Below are positions 19,134-28,078 of a stretch of DNA of 46,382 bases, piece by piece. Source of the stretch: Jaenimonas drosophilae. Lineage: Eukaryota; Euglenozoa; Kinetoplastea; Trypanosomatida; Trypanosomatidae. Position numbers and translations under genes: made by a program. The stretch lies in NCBI GenBank assembly GCA_030849065.1, contig JASAON010001520.1, positions 1 to 46,382 of the forward strand. The letters are read 5' to 3'. Under the pieces are notes generated by a model. It did not search any database, was not told the origin of the DNA, and was given only the letters and a program-made list of their open reading frames with translations. Each line of letters opens with the position of its first letter. Positions within the stretch are counted from its first letter, which is position 1.

Positions 19134-21065
19134 ATGTCCAAGGCCACCCACATCTGCATTGAGCCCACGCTTGGTGGGGCTGCACCGTGGCAAGATCAAG
19201 CAGCCTTTGGGGCAAACAAGGAGGATCTTGATCGTTGCACTTCACCCATTGGTGATAAATTCGTTAAGCAGCGATTGGGTCTCAGTGGTTGTCCATCAGA
19301 GCATTGCTCGACTCAAGTCACCAAGAAATTCAATGCGTTGGTGATGTACATGACGAGTGATGTATCTTCTTCTTCTTCAGATACACCATGCTCACCCTAC
19401 TCCACAGCGCCTGTCGGAGTTGAAACCTACCACAGCTGTATTCCTTTGTTGGATGATATTCAACGTCATCTTCACTATTTTCTTCATCCACCAACTGCAA
19501 CGAGTTTTCTATGGATCGATCTCCATGGTGTTCCTAGGAGTACCTCGGTTGAGGAGGTGGACGCATTTCGGTCCTTGTGGAGAGCGCTCGGCTTGCAGGA
19601 GCAGGATGTGTTGCGTATGGAAAAGCTACGAGTGTGCGTCAGCCAGCCACCTCCACACACTCAGCCGACCGATTCCTCGTTCATCTCAGGTGAGTCCACC
19701 AGGCGAAACAGTAGTGAAAGTTGTGAATTTACTGTGTATGGAATGCAGGATATGTACGACGAAGATTTCAATGAGGAGCCTGATACTGCACAGCTGCGCA
19801 CCATCGCTGGTGTGTTTGCAGTGGGTCCTGCACAAAATCTGCCCCACCACGGTACCACGCATTATGTATTGATGGAGCTCGCCACATTGATGGAGGAAAC
19901 AACCCCGTCCTCACCTGCGGCTGCTGGTGGCAAACGATGGCTTCGGCGCATGCAGAATTTGCGCTCTTCTGTACATGGTGCGTCGTCCTTCTCCCCGCGT
20001 CAAGAAGTGGCAGACGGAGTGGGCTTTTCCTCGCCTCTGTTTGTTCCTTCTTCACAACGCAGAGGCACTCTTTGGACGGAAGCACCAACACGCAGCCACG
20101 AGTGCTTGGGTGAGATCAGTGAAGTTGACCACATTGGCCGCATCGCGAACACCGTTGTTGTGGCCTTCGCGGGTGGTTGCTTGACGTGGTGCCGTGACAG
20201 TGAGGCGGAGTTTGATGATGCGCAATTCCACGATGCACCGTCAGCATTGAATGAACGACGGAGCTTCTCTCAGGTAAAAGACTGGGGCAGACTACAGAAG
20301 TCGGTGCTGAGCCACGTCAAGCGTGCGGGTGTGCGAAATACGCGGGGGCCAATGATTGGCACACCACGCTTTCTACAGCTACTGCTCTCCACGGTCTGCT
20401 ATTCCTATCTTCCTGACACAACAACTGTTCTAACGGAAGTGGATGCGATTGATTCCATGCTTCCCATGATTAATCCAGATGAAGAGGGAGACCAAGCAGA
20501 TGCCCTTCGTCGTGTGCAGCTTCTCCGCCGTCGTCTTGCCCTTCACCGGCGACTTTTGTTTCAGAAACTACGGCTGTTGGACAGTCTTGTATCACCTACC
20601 ATGCGGACATTGGGTGGCTTCATTCAACACCGCGACAGCATGGATGATGCGAGAAGCTGTCTGGCAGCAGTGGTGCGCTCACGTGGCGTGTTCTCTCAAA
20701 CCAAGAAGAGCGTGGGCTACAACGTCATCAAGGATGATATTCGTTGCATCTTGATGAAGCTTGACACCGCACGATCGGTGCTGAGCAACACCACCCTGCT
20801 CTACACATCCAAGGTGTCTAACATGAACTCCACCTGCTCCACTACCGTGGATTTCTATATGTTGTTGTTACAGTATATTACTTTGTTGATTCTTCCACTA
20901 ACTCTTGTTGCCTCCCAATGGGGCATGAATTGCGTGGTTCCTGGATTATACGTGGATGGCCTTGGTCCGTTTTGGATCATTTGCGGTTCCATGGTGGTAT
21001 GTGCTGTTGCCTTGACATATCCCATGTGGGCCTACTCACGCGGACGGCTCGACTTGCTGTCGTAG
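19134..21065 (+). CDS. CorA-like divalent cation transporter
   Basis: 643 residues starting at ATG 19134. The C-terminus has the CorA layout: a long helical region (about residues 425-570), then a first membrane span around FYMLLLQYITLLILPLTLVA. The signature Gly-Met-Asn follows at residues 597-599 (QWGMN), then a second span (FWIICGSMVVCAVALTYPMW) and a short basic tail. GMN is the selectivity motif of CorA/Mrs2/Alr1 Mg2+ channels. N-terminal elements also fit (FLWIDLHGVPRSTSVEEV; THYVLMELATL). The N-terminal domain is larger than in bacterial CorA (about 316 residues) because of Ser-rich, probably disordered inserts near residues 180-210 and 245-320. Family members are homopentamers that move Mg2+ and related ions. 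The membrane of residence cannot be told: no mitochondrial presequence is evident. Confidence 0.85.
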   Translation: MSKATHICIEPTLGGAAPWQDQAAFGANKEDLDRCTSPIGDKFVKQRLGLSGCPSEHCSTQVTKKFNALVMYMTSDVSSSSSDTPCSPYSTAPVGVETYHSCIPLLDDIQRHLHYFLHPPTATSFLWIDLHGVPRSTSVEEVDAFRSLWRALGLQEQDVLRMEKLRVCVSQPPPHTQPTDSSFISGESTRRNSSESCEFTVYGMQDMYDEDFNEEPDTAQLRTIAGVFAVGPAQNLPHHGTTHYVLMELATLMEETTPSSPAAAGGKRWLRRMQNLRSSVHGASSFSPRQEVADGVGFSSPLFVPSSQRRGTLWTEAPTRSHECLGEISEVDHIGRIANTVVVAFAGGCLTWCRDSEAEFDDAQFHDAPSALNERRSFSQVKDWGRLQKSVLSHVKRAGVRNTRGPMIGTPRFLQLLLSTVCYSYLPDTTTVLTEVDAIDSMLPMINPDEEGDQADALRRVQLLRRRLALHRRLLFQKLRLLDSLVSPTMRTLGGFIQHRDSMDDARSCLAAVVRSRGVFSQTKKSVGYNVIKDDIRCILMKLDTARSVLSNTTLLYTSKVSNMNSTCSTTVDFYMLLLQYITLLILPLTLVASQWGMNCVVPGLYVDGLGPFWIICGSMVVCAVALTYPMWAYSRGRLDLLS

Positions 21066-21224
21066 AAAGAAAAAAAGGGCCATTGATGGAAAATTATTTT
21101 TGGACTTATGGTGAAGAACATGAAGTAAGATCAAACTGAGGCAGTACCACAAGCAGTAATGTGTACCATGCTCCACTACACCATGTACACGTTTTGCATC
21201 CTCAAGTGTTTCCTTGTACTGCGA

Positions 21225-21260
21225 TGTGCTCCTCATTTCTCCTACCACTATTTTGTGTAG
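21225..21260 (+). promoter_or_regulatory. Candidate polypyrimidine tract and splice acceptor
   Basis: A C/T-rich stretch ending in GTGTAG at 21255-21260 lies 21 bases before the ATG of the PARP-like gene. Confidence 0.5.
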
Positions 21261-21281
21261 CAACCAGGTTCAACTAAACTG

Positions 21282-22490
21282 ATGTCAACCCACGTTACAG
21301 ACGGAATGCACTCCAAAGATGGAAAGATCTATGAAGACAATGACCAAAAAAAGTGGTTTGCTGCCATGTGTAATGCAGATGTGAACAAAGGCAAAAGCAC
21401 CTTCTGCACACTCCATATTGACTGTCTCGAAGGCCACCATTTTTGTGTTATGCTATCCGGAAATGTTGGTGATGCGGCGGCGGAACTAATTGTTATTGCC
21501 GTTGGTGGTATGCTGGAGAGCATGAGCTACACGGAATGCATGAAGCGAAAGAATGAAGGAGCCCTCACGGATTCACAACTGAACCTTCACGCTGCCAAAA
21601 CAACCTTTGAGGCTCTCTTCCACCAGTGGACAAACAACTATTGGGAAGACGTACGGCGAAACCCTGAGTGTTTCTGGCAGTTCAAGGACTTCCATACCTA
21701 CGTCGAGTCGCGCCCTGGACCTCCTCTTATTGCTCCAGCAGTTGTGCATCAACTTCATGAGCTTCTGCATCTGGACAACATGCAACAGTCAATGGAGCGG
21801 ATTGCAGAGAGTGCCTTTCCGCTGGGTAAGTTATCTCCACGGCAAATTCGTCTTGGCATGGAGGCACTCATGAGGATACAATCGGCCCTTGAGGGAAGGA
21901 CTACCACGGAGTTCTTAAAGGAGCTCATTGGAGCCTTCTACAGTATTGTGCCTCATGATTCCTCTGTCTTACGTTCGGAGTTGATCCAGGACAGCAATGC
22001 GGAGAAGCTCAAGCTGCTCGAGGCAATGAATGATGGTCAGTCTCTGTGGGGGCTCATCCCAAGCCGTCACGAGGTGATGGCCACTCACTTCCCCAGCTCA
22101 TGTATTGTGGTGGATGGCAACAATGGAGTGTGGGCTGCTACTTTGAATCCCAGTCGAACGAACAAGGATCCCAACAGGTACACCTCGCTTCAACTGCTTC
22201 ATCTGAAGCCTGGTGTGTTCCTGTGCTCCCAAAAGGAAGGCACCGCAGCGGCAACTGGCATCTTCACTCAACGCAAGACGAAGAACATGTCTACGATCAA
22301 GATTACCGTTGATAATTCATCGAAGGAGCACGACATCTCGAAGGTGGAGCGTCACCACTTGACTCTTGCCGCTGCCAAAGAAACATTTCGAAAGCTATTT
22401 CGACGACATACGAACAATGACTGGGATACTGTCATGAAGGAACCTCGAGTGTTCGTTGACTATAACCGCTACATGAAGCTAGTCTGCTAA
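21282..22490 (+). CDS. PARP-like protein without catalytic domain (WGR-PRD-WGR)
   Basis: 402 residues from the ATG at 21282. Residues about 25-145 look like a degenerate WGR domain: the Trp-Gly-Arg motif itself is lost (VGGMLES at that place), but the closing pattern AAKTTFEALFHQWTNNYW is kept. Residues about 150-245 match the PARP regulatory helical domain, with PLGKLS at 180-185 and FYSIVPHD. Where the ADP-ribosyl transferase fold should follow there is instead a second WGR-like segment (about 275-402) closing with AAKETFRKLFRRHTNNDW. None of the His, Tyr or Glu of the NAD+ site is present, so ADP-ribosylation is not expected. The next gene is a full PARP with the same PLGKL and VPHD landmarks, so this is probably a diverged tandem duplicate, perhaps a DNA-damage-binding or regulatory partner (inference). 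Confidence 0.75.
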   Translation: MSTHVTDGMHSKDGKIYEDNDQKKWFAAMCNADVNKGKSTFCTLHIDCLEGHHFCVMLSGNVGDAAAELIVIAVGGMLESMSYTECMKRKNEGALTDSQLNLHAAKTTFEALFHQWTNNYWEDVRRNPECFWQFKDFHTYVESRPGPPLIAPAVVHQLHELLHLDNMQQSMERIAESAFPLGKLSPRQIRLGMEALMRIQSALEGRTTTEFLKELIGAFYSIVPHDSSVLRSELIQDSNAEKLKLLEAMNDGQSLWGLIPSRHEVMATHFPSSCIVVDGNNGVWAATLNPSRTNKDPNRYTSLQLLHLKPGVFLCSQKEGTAAATGIFTQRKTKNMSTIKITVDNSSKEHDISKVERHHLTLAAAKETFRKLFRRHTNNDWDTVMKEPRVFVDYNRYMKLVC

Positions 22491-22847
22491 GAAAAAACAG
22501 AGTGTTGTACGAGAGCATTCACACATAAGCTTTTTTCTACAAAACGTTGCCAAGTACACTCTATTCGTGCTCGAACAACGCTCGATGTGTTGTTTGATGG
22601 AATAGCTATTATTGGCATTGACCATTTTATTTTCACTGCCCGAAACTATATCTCTTTTATCAATTTCACGATTGCCAGTGCAACAAACAACATAAAAAAC
22701 GTGTTGAGCAATGAAGTCAATCCATATTTCGTACTGGACATGGCCAGTTGGTTTCCGAATCAAACACTATGCAGTGTGAAGTAGTCCTCGTTCCCACTGC
22801 CGTATCTCATCTTGTAGTTATTGTTTTCAACATTCAATCTTCCCACT
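22491..22847 (+). other. Spacer between the PARP-like and PARP genes
   Basis: AT-rich 3' UTR-like sequence with no supported gene. A modest pyrimidine-rich stretch ends in GTAG at about 22814-22817, 30 bases before the PARP ATG. Confidence 0.45.
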
Positions 22848-24479
22848 ATGCCACCGAAGAAGGCACCTGCCGCGGCAGTTCCGAAACGCTGTCGGAGCAC
22901 ATCAAGCATTCCTGAGGCTCCAGCAGCGAAGAAGAGCAAAACCACACCGAAGAAGGCTGCCACTCCCGCTACTGCAGGGGCCTGTCGTCCAAAGACAGAT
23001 GAACATTTCCGTGGCACTGGAATGGTCTACGTAGATGATTCTGACTCTGTAGCATGGTCAGTAAAGTTGAATCAAACAAACATTGGCTCCAACAACAACA
23101 AATTTTATATGATCCAGCTCATTGAAGTTGGGGCGGGGCGATACACATGCTTTACGCGATGGGGTCGTGTTGGGGAGCCTGGCCAGAATGATACGGCCGA
23201 TGGAAGTTTGGAGGTGGCGAAGAAAACCTTTCAATCCAAGTTCAGAGACAAGACAAAGAATGATTGGAATGTCGTGAAGCTCAACCCCACTGCCTTTAAG
23301 AAGGTGGATGGAAAGTACGACTTGGTGGACACGGAGGCGCAGGATGGCCCCGCAGCCCCTGTGCCGGCGGCAGCACCGGCAGTTATGAAGGCGAGTAAGC
23401 TGGCGGCTGAGCTGCAGCAGATGCTTTCCATCATCTTTAACAAGGATATGTTCCGGAAGAAGATGCAGGAGAAGAGCATCGATGCCCAACGTATGCCATT
23501 GGGCAAACTCACAGCCAACCAAGTCCAGAAGGGCTACGAAGCCCTCGAGGCCCTGGAGAAGTTGTTGGACGCCTCCTCAGCCAAGAAGAAGGTTACGGTG
23601 GCACAACAACAAAAGTTAACGGAGACCCTGCGTGAGTTGAGCTCCAAGTTCTACACCATTATTCCTCATGACTTTGGTCGCAGTGTTCCACCAGTAATTA
23701 ACACCTCTGACATGGTCCTTCAGAAGTACGACTTGCTCCACATGCTGAATGATATTCAGATTGCGGTGGCGATGGATGAGGCGGCACAGGCCAACGTTCT
23801 GACGGAGAATCCGCTTGATACGCAGTACAAGGAGCTGGGCTGCTCTCTGCAGTTTGTGGATCCGAAGAGCAAAGATTTCCAACTCATCAACACCTACACC
23901 ACTAACACTCAGGGCTATCGCAAGTGCCGCATTCGTCGTGCCTTCCGAGTGGATCGTCCACAGGACAAGGAGCGGATGCAGAAGGATCATGGCAAGGAGC
24001 CTGAGGGTCGATACCTTTTGTGGCATGGCACCAACATTGCTGTGGTCGCGGCCATTCTGAAGAGTGGACTGCGCATCATGCCCCATGCGGGTGGCCGCGT
24101 AGGTCGTGGCTTGTACTTTGCTAGCGAGAACGGCAAGAGCAGCAGCTATGTTGGCTGTGATGGCCATACTGGATTTATGTTTTTGGTGGAAGTCTGTATG
24201 GGCTCCAAGATCCACCGCATTCAGAAAGACGACTCCAGCCTTAACCACGACAAGGTAAACAATGTCCTCAAAGCCACTTCGGTGCTGGCGTGTGGAAAAC
24301 AAGAGCCGGATTCATCCAAGCAGGTTCTTGTGCCAGGAGAGTGGGGGAAGATCATTGTACCGCAAGGGGCCCCAAAGCCGCAGCCGGACTGCACCTCATC
24401 CAGTTTCAGCCAGTCAGAGTATCTCGTCTATGAGGAAAGTCGAGCACGTATTAAATACATCCTGGAGATGGATTTCTGA
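22848..24479 (+). CDS. PARP: Poly(ADP-ribose) polymerase
   Basis: 543 residues; the frame extends upstream only to a TTG, and the ATG at 22848 follows a TAG acceptor. A Lys/Ala/Pro-rich basic tail (residues 1-45) probably binds DNA and carries nuclear targeting. A WGR domain follows (about 60-165, Trp105-Gly106-Arg107), then the regulatory helical domain (PLGKLTANQVQKGY; FYTIIPHDFG) and the catalytic domain. The NAD+-site triad is complete: His393 (LLWHGT), Tyr423 (GRGLYFAS) and Glu524 (SEYLVYE), which predicts chain elongation and not mono-ADP-ribosylation. The compact architecture without zinc fingers matches the single nuclear PARPs known in trypanosomes, which act in the DNA damage response. 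A catalytically empty paralogue lies directly upstream. Confidence 0.95.
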   Translation: MPPKKAPAAAVPKRCRSTSSIPEAPAAKKSKTTPKKAATPATAGACRPKTDEHFRGTGMVYVDDSDSVAWSVKLNQTNIGSNNNKFYMIQLIEVGAGRYTCFTRWGRVGEPGQNDTADGSLEVAKKTFQSKFRDKTKNDWNVVKLNPTAFKKVDGKYDLVDTEAQDGPAAPVPAAAPAVMKASKLAAELQQMLSIIFNKDMFRKKMQEKSIDAQRMPLGKLTANQVQKGYEALEALEKLLDASSAKKKVTVAQQQKLTETLRELSSKFYTIIPHDFGRSVPPVINTSDMVLQKYDLLHMLNDIQIAVAMDEAAQANVLTENPLDTQYKELGCSLQFVDPKSKDFQLINTYTTNTQGYRKCRIRRAFRVDRPQDKERMQKDHGKEPEGRYLLWHGTNIAVVAAILKSGLRIMPHAGGRVGRGLYFASENGKSSSYVGCDGHTGFMFLVEVCMGSKIHRIQKDDSSLNHDKVNNVLKATSVLACGKQEPDSSKQVLVPGEWGKIIVPQGAPKPQPDCTSSSFSQSEYLVYEESRARIKYILEMDF

Positions 24480-25356
24480 TGAAGTATCGTTGTGTCTTGC
24501 CTTCGTTCAACATCAACGGCAGCCAAGATGCGGATTCTGGCGACTGTACGTGTCCGAGTGTGGTTGTGTCTCTGTGCCTGAATACTCTCACGGAAGCAAT
24601 CACCATGCTCGTTATTTGGCACTAGTTTTTTGTTTTCTTCTTTTTCCTTGGGCCTGTGGTACATCATATTCGTCGATATGTCATCTCTCTGTGACGTCGT
24701 GTCGTGTACTTTTCCCACGCTCACAAATATCAAATTCATTTTTTTTTTCATGTGCAAGAGATGAGTCCTCACTTATTCGAACGCACCCAACATACCTTAC
24801 CTTTTTGCTTTTTATTTTCACCCGCATCAATATTCATTTTGGCGCCAGCCTAGTGGGTTGGCCGTGAGTAGGTTTCGTGCCACAACTCGGGCTGAATGTG
24901 ATGAGTAGGGGTATCAAAGCCTAACCAGAGTACGCTGCATCGGGGTGGTTCCTACACCACTCATGACACCATAACTACCCACATTGCACAATGAATTTCT
25001 CTTCCCTCTTCTTTCTTACCTCTTCTATGTTGTTTAGCCTATTTTGCGGTGTTCTGCGTAAGCGGAGCGTTCATCCACGACCGTTGAGATCATTCACACT
25101 CTTCCTCACCCCAATTCATCTTCCACCCCTTTACCCAGTGCTTCTTTCACTACATTTTCTTGCATCCGCTGCTGGCTGAAGAATACGTGTGCGAAGGATC
25201 CAGCCAAGATTTGTTGCTGACCCATCTCAGAATCCATGGTTCAGAGGTGTCAGCGGCTTGATTGACTGCCGCATACACACAGGAGCTGTTTTCTTATATT
25301 GAGTAGGCCGACTGAATCAACGCTGCCGACACTCATTCTAACGAAGCTCTTGACGC
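24480..25356 (+). other. Intergenic spacer
   Basis: Holds T-rich 3' UTR-like sequence (24620-24830). A 62-codon hydrophobic open frame starts at ATG 24991; it has no convincing acceptor or family and is not called as a gene. A weak acceptor (GAGTAG ending at 25306) precedes the next gene. Confidence 0.4.
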
Positions 25357-26406
25357 ATGTCTCTGGATCTTTTCGTAAACCCTCACGTAAGAGGGGCTAA
25401 CCACGACGAAGTGATGAACCACAACGTGTGTCGGGAGGAGCTTCCTTCCTCGGGCCACTGTGGTGCCTCATCTTCACAACCGATGCAGCTGAATACAGCA
25501 CCGTGGCTCTCCTCAGAGCTGTTAAACCTTCTGGATGGAAGCCGCCGCCGTCATGGCGAGAGAGATATCCGCTGTTGCACATGTAGTGCCGGAGAAGATG
25601 ATGGTGATGTGGAGTCAGTGCATAGCCTCATCTCTTCCCATACATCCTCCTTCAACCGCTCGCTCCACGGCGATTTCTTCGGAGGCGACCCCGGTGGTCT
25701 AACGCCGAGCACAACAGAAGCCACCCCAACGGGCTATCCATCCTGCATGGTTGGTGTCTCGGAGGCCTCCCCAACCAAGGCATGCCCTTTGCATTCACCT
25801 TTTTTTTCACCTCCTTCAGTGGTGTTTAACTACACCGACGTAGAAAATGTGCTTCGACGAGGACAGCGTACCTCGCCAAGACGTCCAACAACACGAGAGG
25901 TGGGAACATCAACGATGCCTTCGCCTACACGTGCTGGGAAAACGGTCGAGGAGGATGGCACGAGCGCAAAAAACTTCATTCAGTTTCCACGTCCTCGATC
26001 AGCCTCCACCCAGCTCACTGCGATGGAGGCGTTCTTGTTGTGGAGAAGCCATGGAATGCCGGGGACGAATCCGCCATCGAAATCGCCCACACTGCGACGT
26101 CGAGAGCTTCAGGAACGGCCACCGCACTTCTCGTTGGAGTTGGGAACACGTCCTATACCAACCACCACATTCACGCAAACATCATCTACATCATCCACTT
26201 CACACCAGGATTGCCCACACGGTTTATCCGTTGATTCCTCATTACCTAGCTCGATTACCGTCTCAGACATGATTATGGGCAGCTTCCTGGGTAGTGGACT
26301 TGATTGGCTCCTTCCAGGTCATACCATTTTTCAGCTACTGCTTCTGGCTTGCGTGTTTTTCTGCATGAGTGCAGTGTATTTCATCGTTCTCGTGATACTG
26401 TTATGA
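25357..26406 (+). CDS. Low-complexity protein with C-terminal membrane anchor
   Basis: 349 residues, not recognised. Residues 1-310 are rich in Ser, Thr, Pro and Arg, with few predicted secondary elements and a small Cys-containing patch (RDIRCCTCSAGEDD). The last 28 residues form one strongly hydrophobic segment (TIFQLLLLACVFFCMSAVYF and beyond), reaching within a residue or two of the stop. That is the layout of a tail-anchored protein with a cytosolic N-terminal region. No signal peptide is seen. The ATG at 25357 is the first in frame. A role as a membrane-tethered scaffold is possible but not shown. Confidence 0.75.
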   Translation: MSLDLFVNPHVRGANHDEVMNHNVCREELPSSGHCGASSSQPMQLNTAPWLSSELLNLLDGSRRRHGERDIRCCTCSAGEDDGDVESVHSLISSHTSSFNRSLHGDFFGGDPGGLTPSTTEATPTGYPSCMVGVSEASPTKACPLHSPFFSPPSVVFNYTDVENVLRRGQRTSPRRPTTREVGTSTMPSPTRAGKTVEEDGTSAKNFIQFPRPRSASTQLTAMEAFLLWRSHGMPGTNPPSKSPTLRRRELQERPPHFSLELGTRPIPTTTFTQTSSTSSTSHQDCPHGLSVDSSLPSSITVSDMIMGSFLGSGLDWLLPGHTIFQLLLLACVFFCMSAVYFIVLVILL

Positions 26407-28078
26407 GGAATGCGTATCTCACCGAGGAAGTGTGATGATATATGAGTACAACTACACTCGCTGCCTTTTTCTTGTCGATCACCACCAAAAAAAATTTCGG
26501 TTTCACTCTTTTTCTTTTTGATCTCCTCTACCCCTTGATTTCTTCACCCTTTTTTTTATTGCTTGTTGATTGATTCTGCGTTTTGTGTTTCGCAAACTTT
26601 CGCGATGCATGTATCATGAATCGATGCGAGCGAGGCAGGCGCGGGGCAACGCTCAGCGAAGTCGATGCATGGTATTCACCAGAACCAGCTTCCCTCACCG
26701 TCCCCAGACTTGAAGAAAGCAAATCCGCCGAAAGCAAATTCACCCCACAACGCACAAACATCATAAACAAAACGTCGTTACCACGTCTGCTACGCTGACT
26801 TTTCTAAACAACGCCAAAACACCAACGATTTAGGATACATACACAACAAAAGTCAAAAAAAGAAACACACGAGAAGCAAAGAGGTAGACGGTCCACCTGA
26901 TTCTCCTGTCACTTCACTTCATTTTCATTTTTTTTATAACCTACCTCAATGGTTGCCGTTTTTGGTGTTGTTTACGTCAGTATCTATCCAATTATTGGAT
27001 GGATGATGGTAGCGACTGGTCGTGTTCGTAGCAGTGAAGGGCTCACGTTTTCATGTGTTAGATGTCTTGGAACTCTTCCACACATGGTGTGAGTACGTCT
27101 TCTCTTGCTCGTGCTGTTGAACCACTTTTTTCAAGCAGATGGAAGGCTGCTGGATTCATCATAATCAGCATCTATCTTCTTTCTTCACCCCAACAACACC
27201 ACTCTGTATGAATGAGCATTCATAACAAGAAGCAGATATCCAGTGTGTGCTTGTTTTCGAGTACATCTATGGTGGACTCATAAAGCTCCAGCGACACTCT
27301 CAGATCAATTTCATTTCTTGTTCTTTTTCTTCTCTGATACTGTTGTTTTATGCTTCCGATCAACTTCTCCTTCCCTCACACCCCACACTATCTTTTTTTT
27401 TTTTTGGTAGCATAAGATGGTCGTGAGGCTTGTCCTTGAACCCATGTTTGCTCCAACTTTTTGTTTTTTTTGTTTATTTTTCGCGTAGAAGCATGGTGCC
27501 AACTGTTTGCGTTTGTTTTTCAACAACATCTCAGTTCACCCACGGCCTGTTTGTGGTGAGGCCTGTCTTGATCTCGTCTACAGATTGGTTGTGCCGGAGC
27601 GGTATACCAGTGGAATAGCTGGCAAACATCTGTGGACGCGTGTGGGTGATGTGGTTGTTTTGTTTCTGTTTAAGCTACAAAACCTTTTCGTCCTATTCTA
27701 TGTGCTGCAGATGGCCTCTACGGAGCTGTGCATTCCCCTCAACGTTCTTCTCCACTATTTCATGAGCATGGTGGCTTCATTTACTCTCCACCCTCCGCAT
27801 CGCTGCTTAGCTGCGGTTGGCGTGTGTGGGAGAGCAGCACACTGTTGAACCATTCAACTTGCCGAATCAATCCACCCACCACAACACCCCTCACACATCT
27901 CTCCTATTTACGAGATGGCTGCTATTGTCCAAGCATCATCCAACCTCGCTGCTGCCTATCTCTGCATATAATTATCTGCCCTCTCGCAATTACTTCTTTT
28001 TGTTGTTGTTGTTGCACAGCTTCTTCAACACACACAAACACGTGGTGTTTTCACCACTTATTGATAGACGAACTAGGG
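26407..28078 (+). other. Long spacer with several pyrimidine tracts
   Basis: At 1.67 kb this is the longest gap in the window. It contains T-rich runs near 26505-26570 and 26920-26936, a long T run ending in TAG at 27408-27410, and the tract before the LRR gene. Two short frames follow tracts: 47 codons at 26949-27092 (hydrophobic N-terminal half, then two Cys) and 23 codons from ATG 27417. Neither is strong enough to call. The longer frames here start at TTG or GTG. Confidence 0.45.
27988..28019 (+). promoter_or_regulatory. Candidate polypyrimidine tract and splice acceptor
   Basis: T-rich run with repeated TTG ends in CACAG at 28015-28019, 60 bases before the LRR gene's ATG at 28079. This rules against the upstream in-frame reading from GTG 27728. 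Confidence 0.6.

Noticed and set aside
24991..25179. 62-codon hydrophobic open frame from ATG 24991
   Set aside because: Phe/Leu-rich because of T/C-rich noncoding sequence; no acceptor just upstream and no family resemblance.
26949..27092. 47-codon open frame with hydrophobic N-terminus
   Set aside because: It follows a T-rich run, but no AG lies between the run and the ATG. Too short to judge without conservation data.
27728..28078. 117-residue N-terminal extension of the LRR protein
   Set aside because: It begins at GTG, contains a pyrimidine tract read as poly-Cys, and is cut off by the acceptor at 28019.
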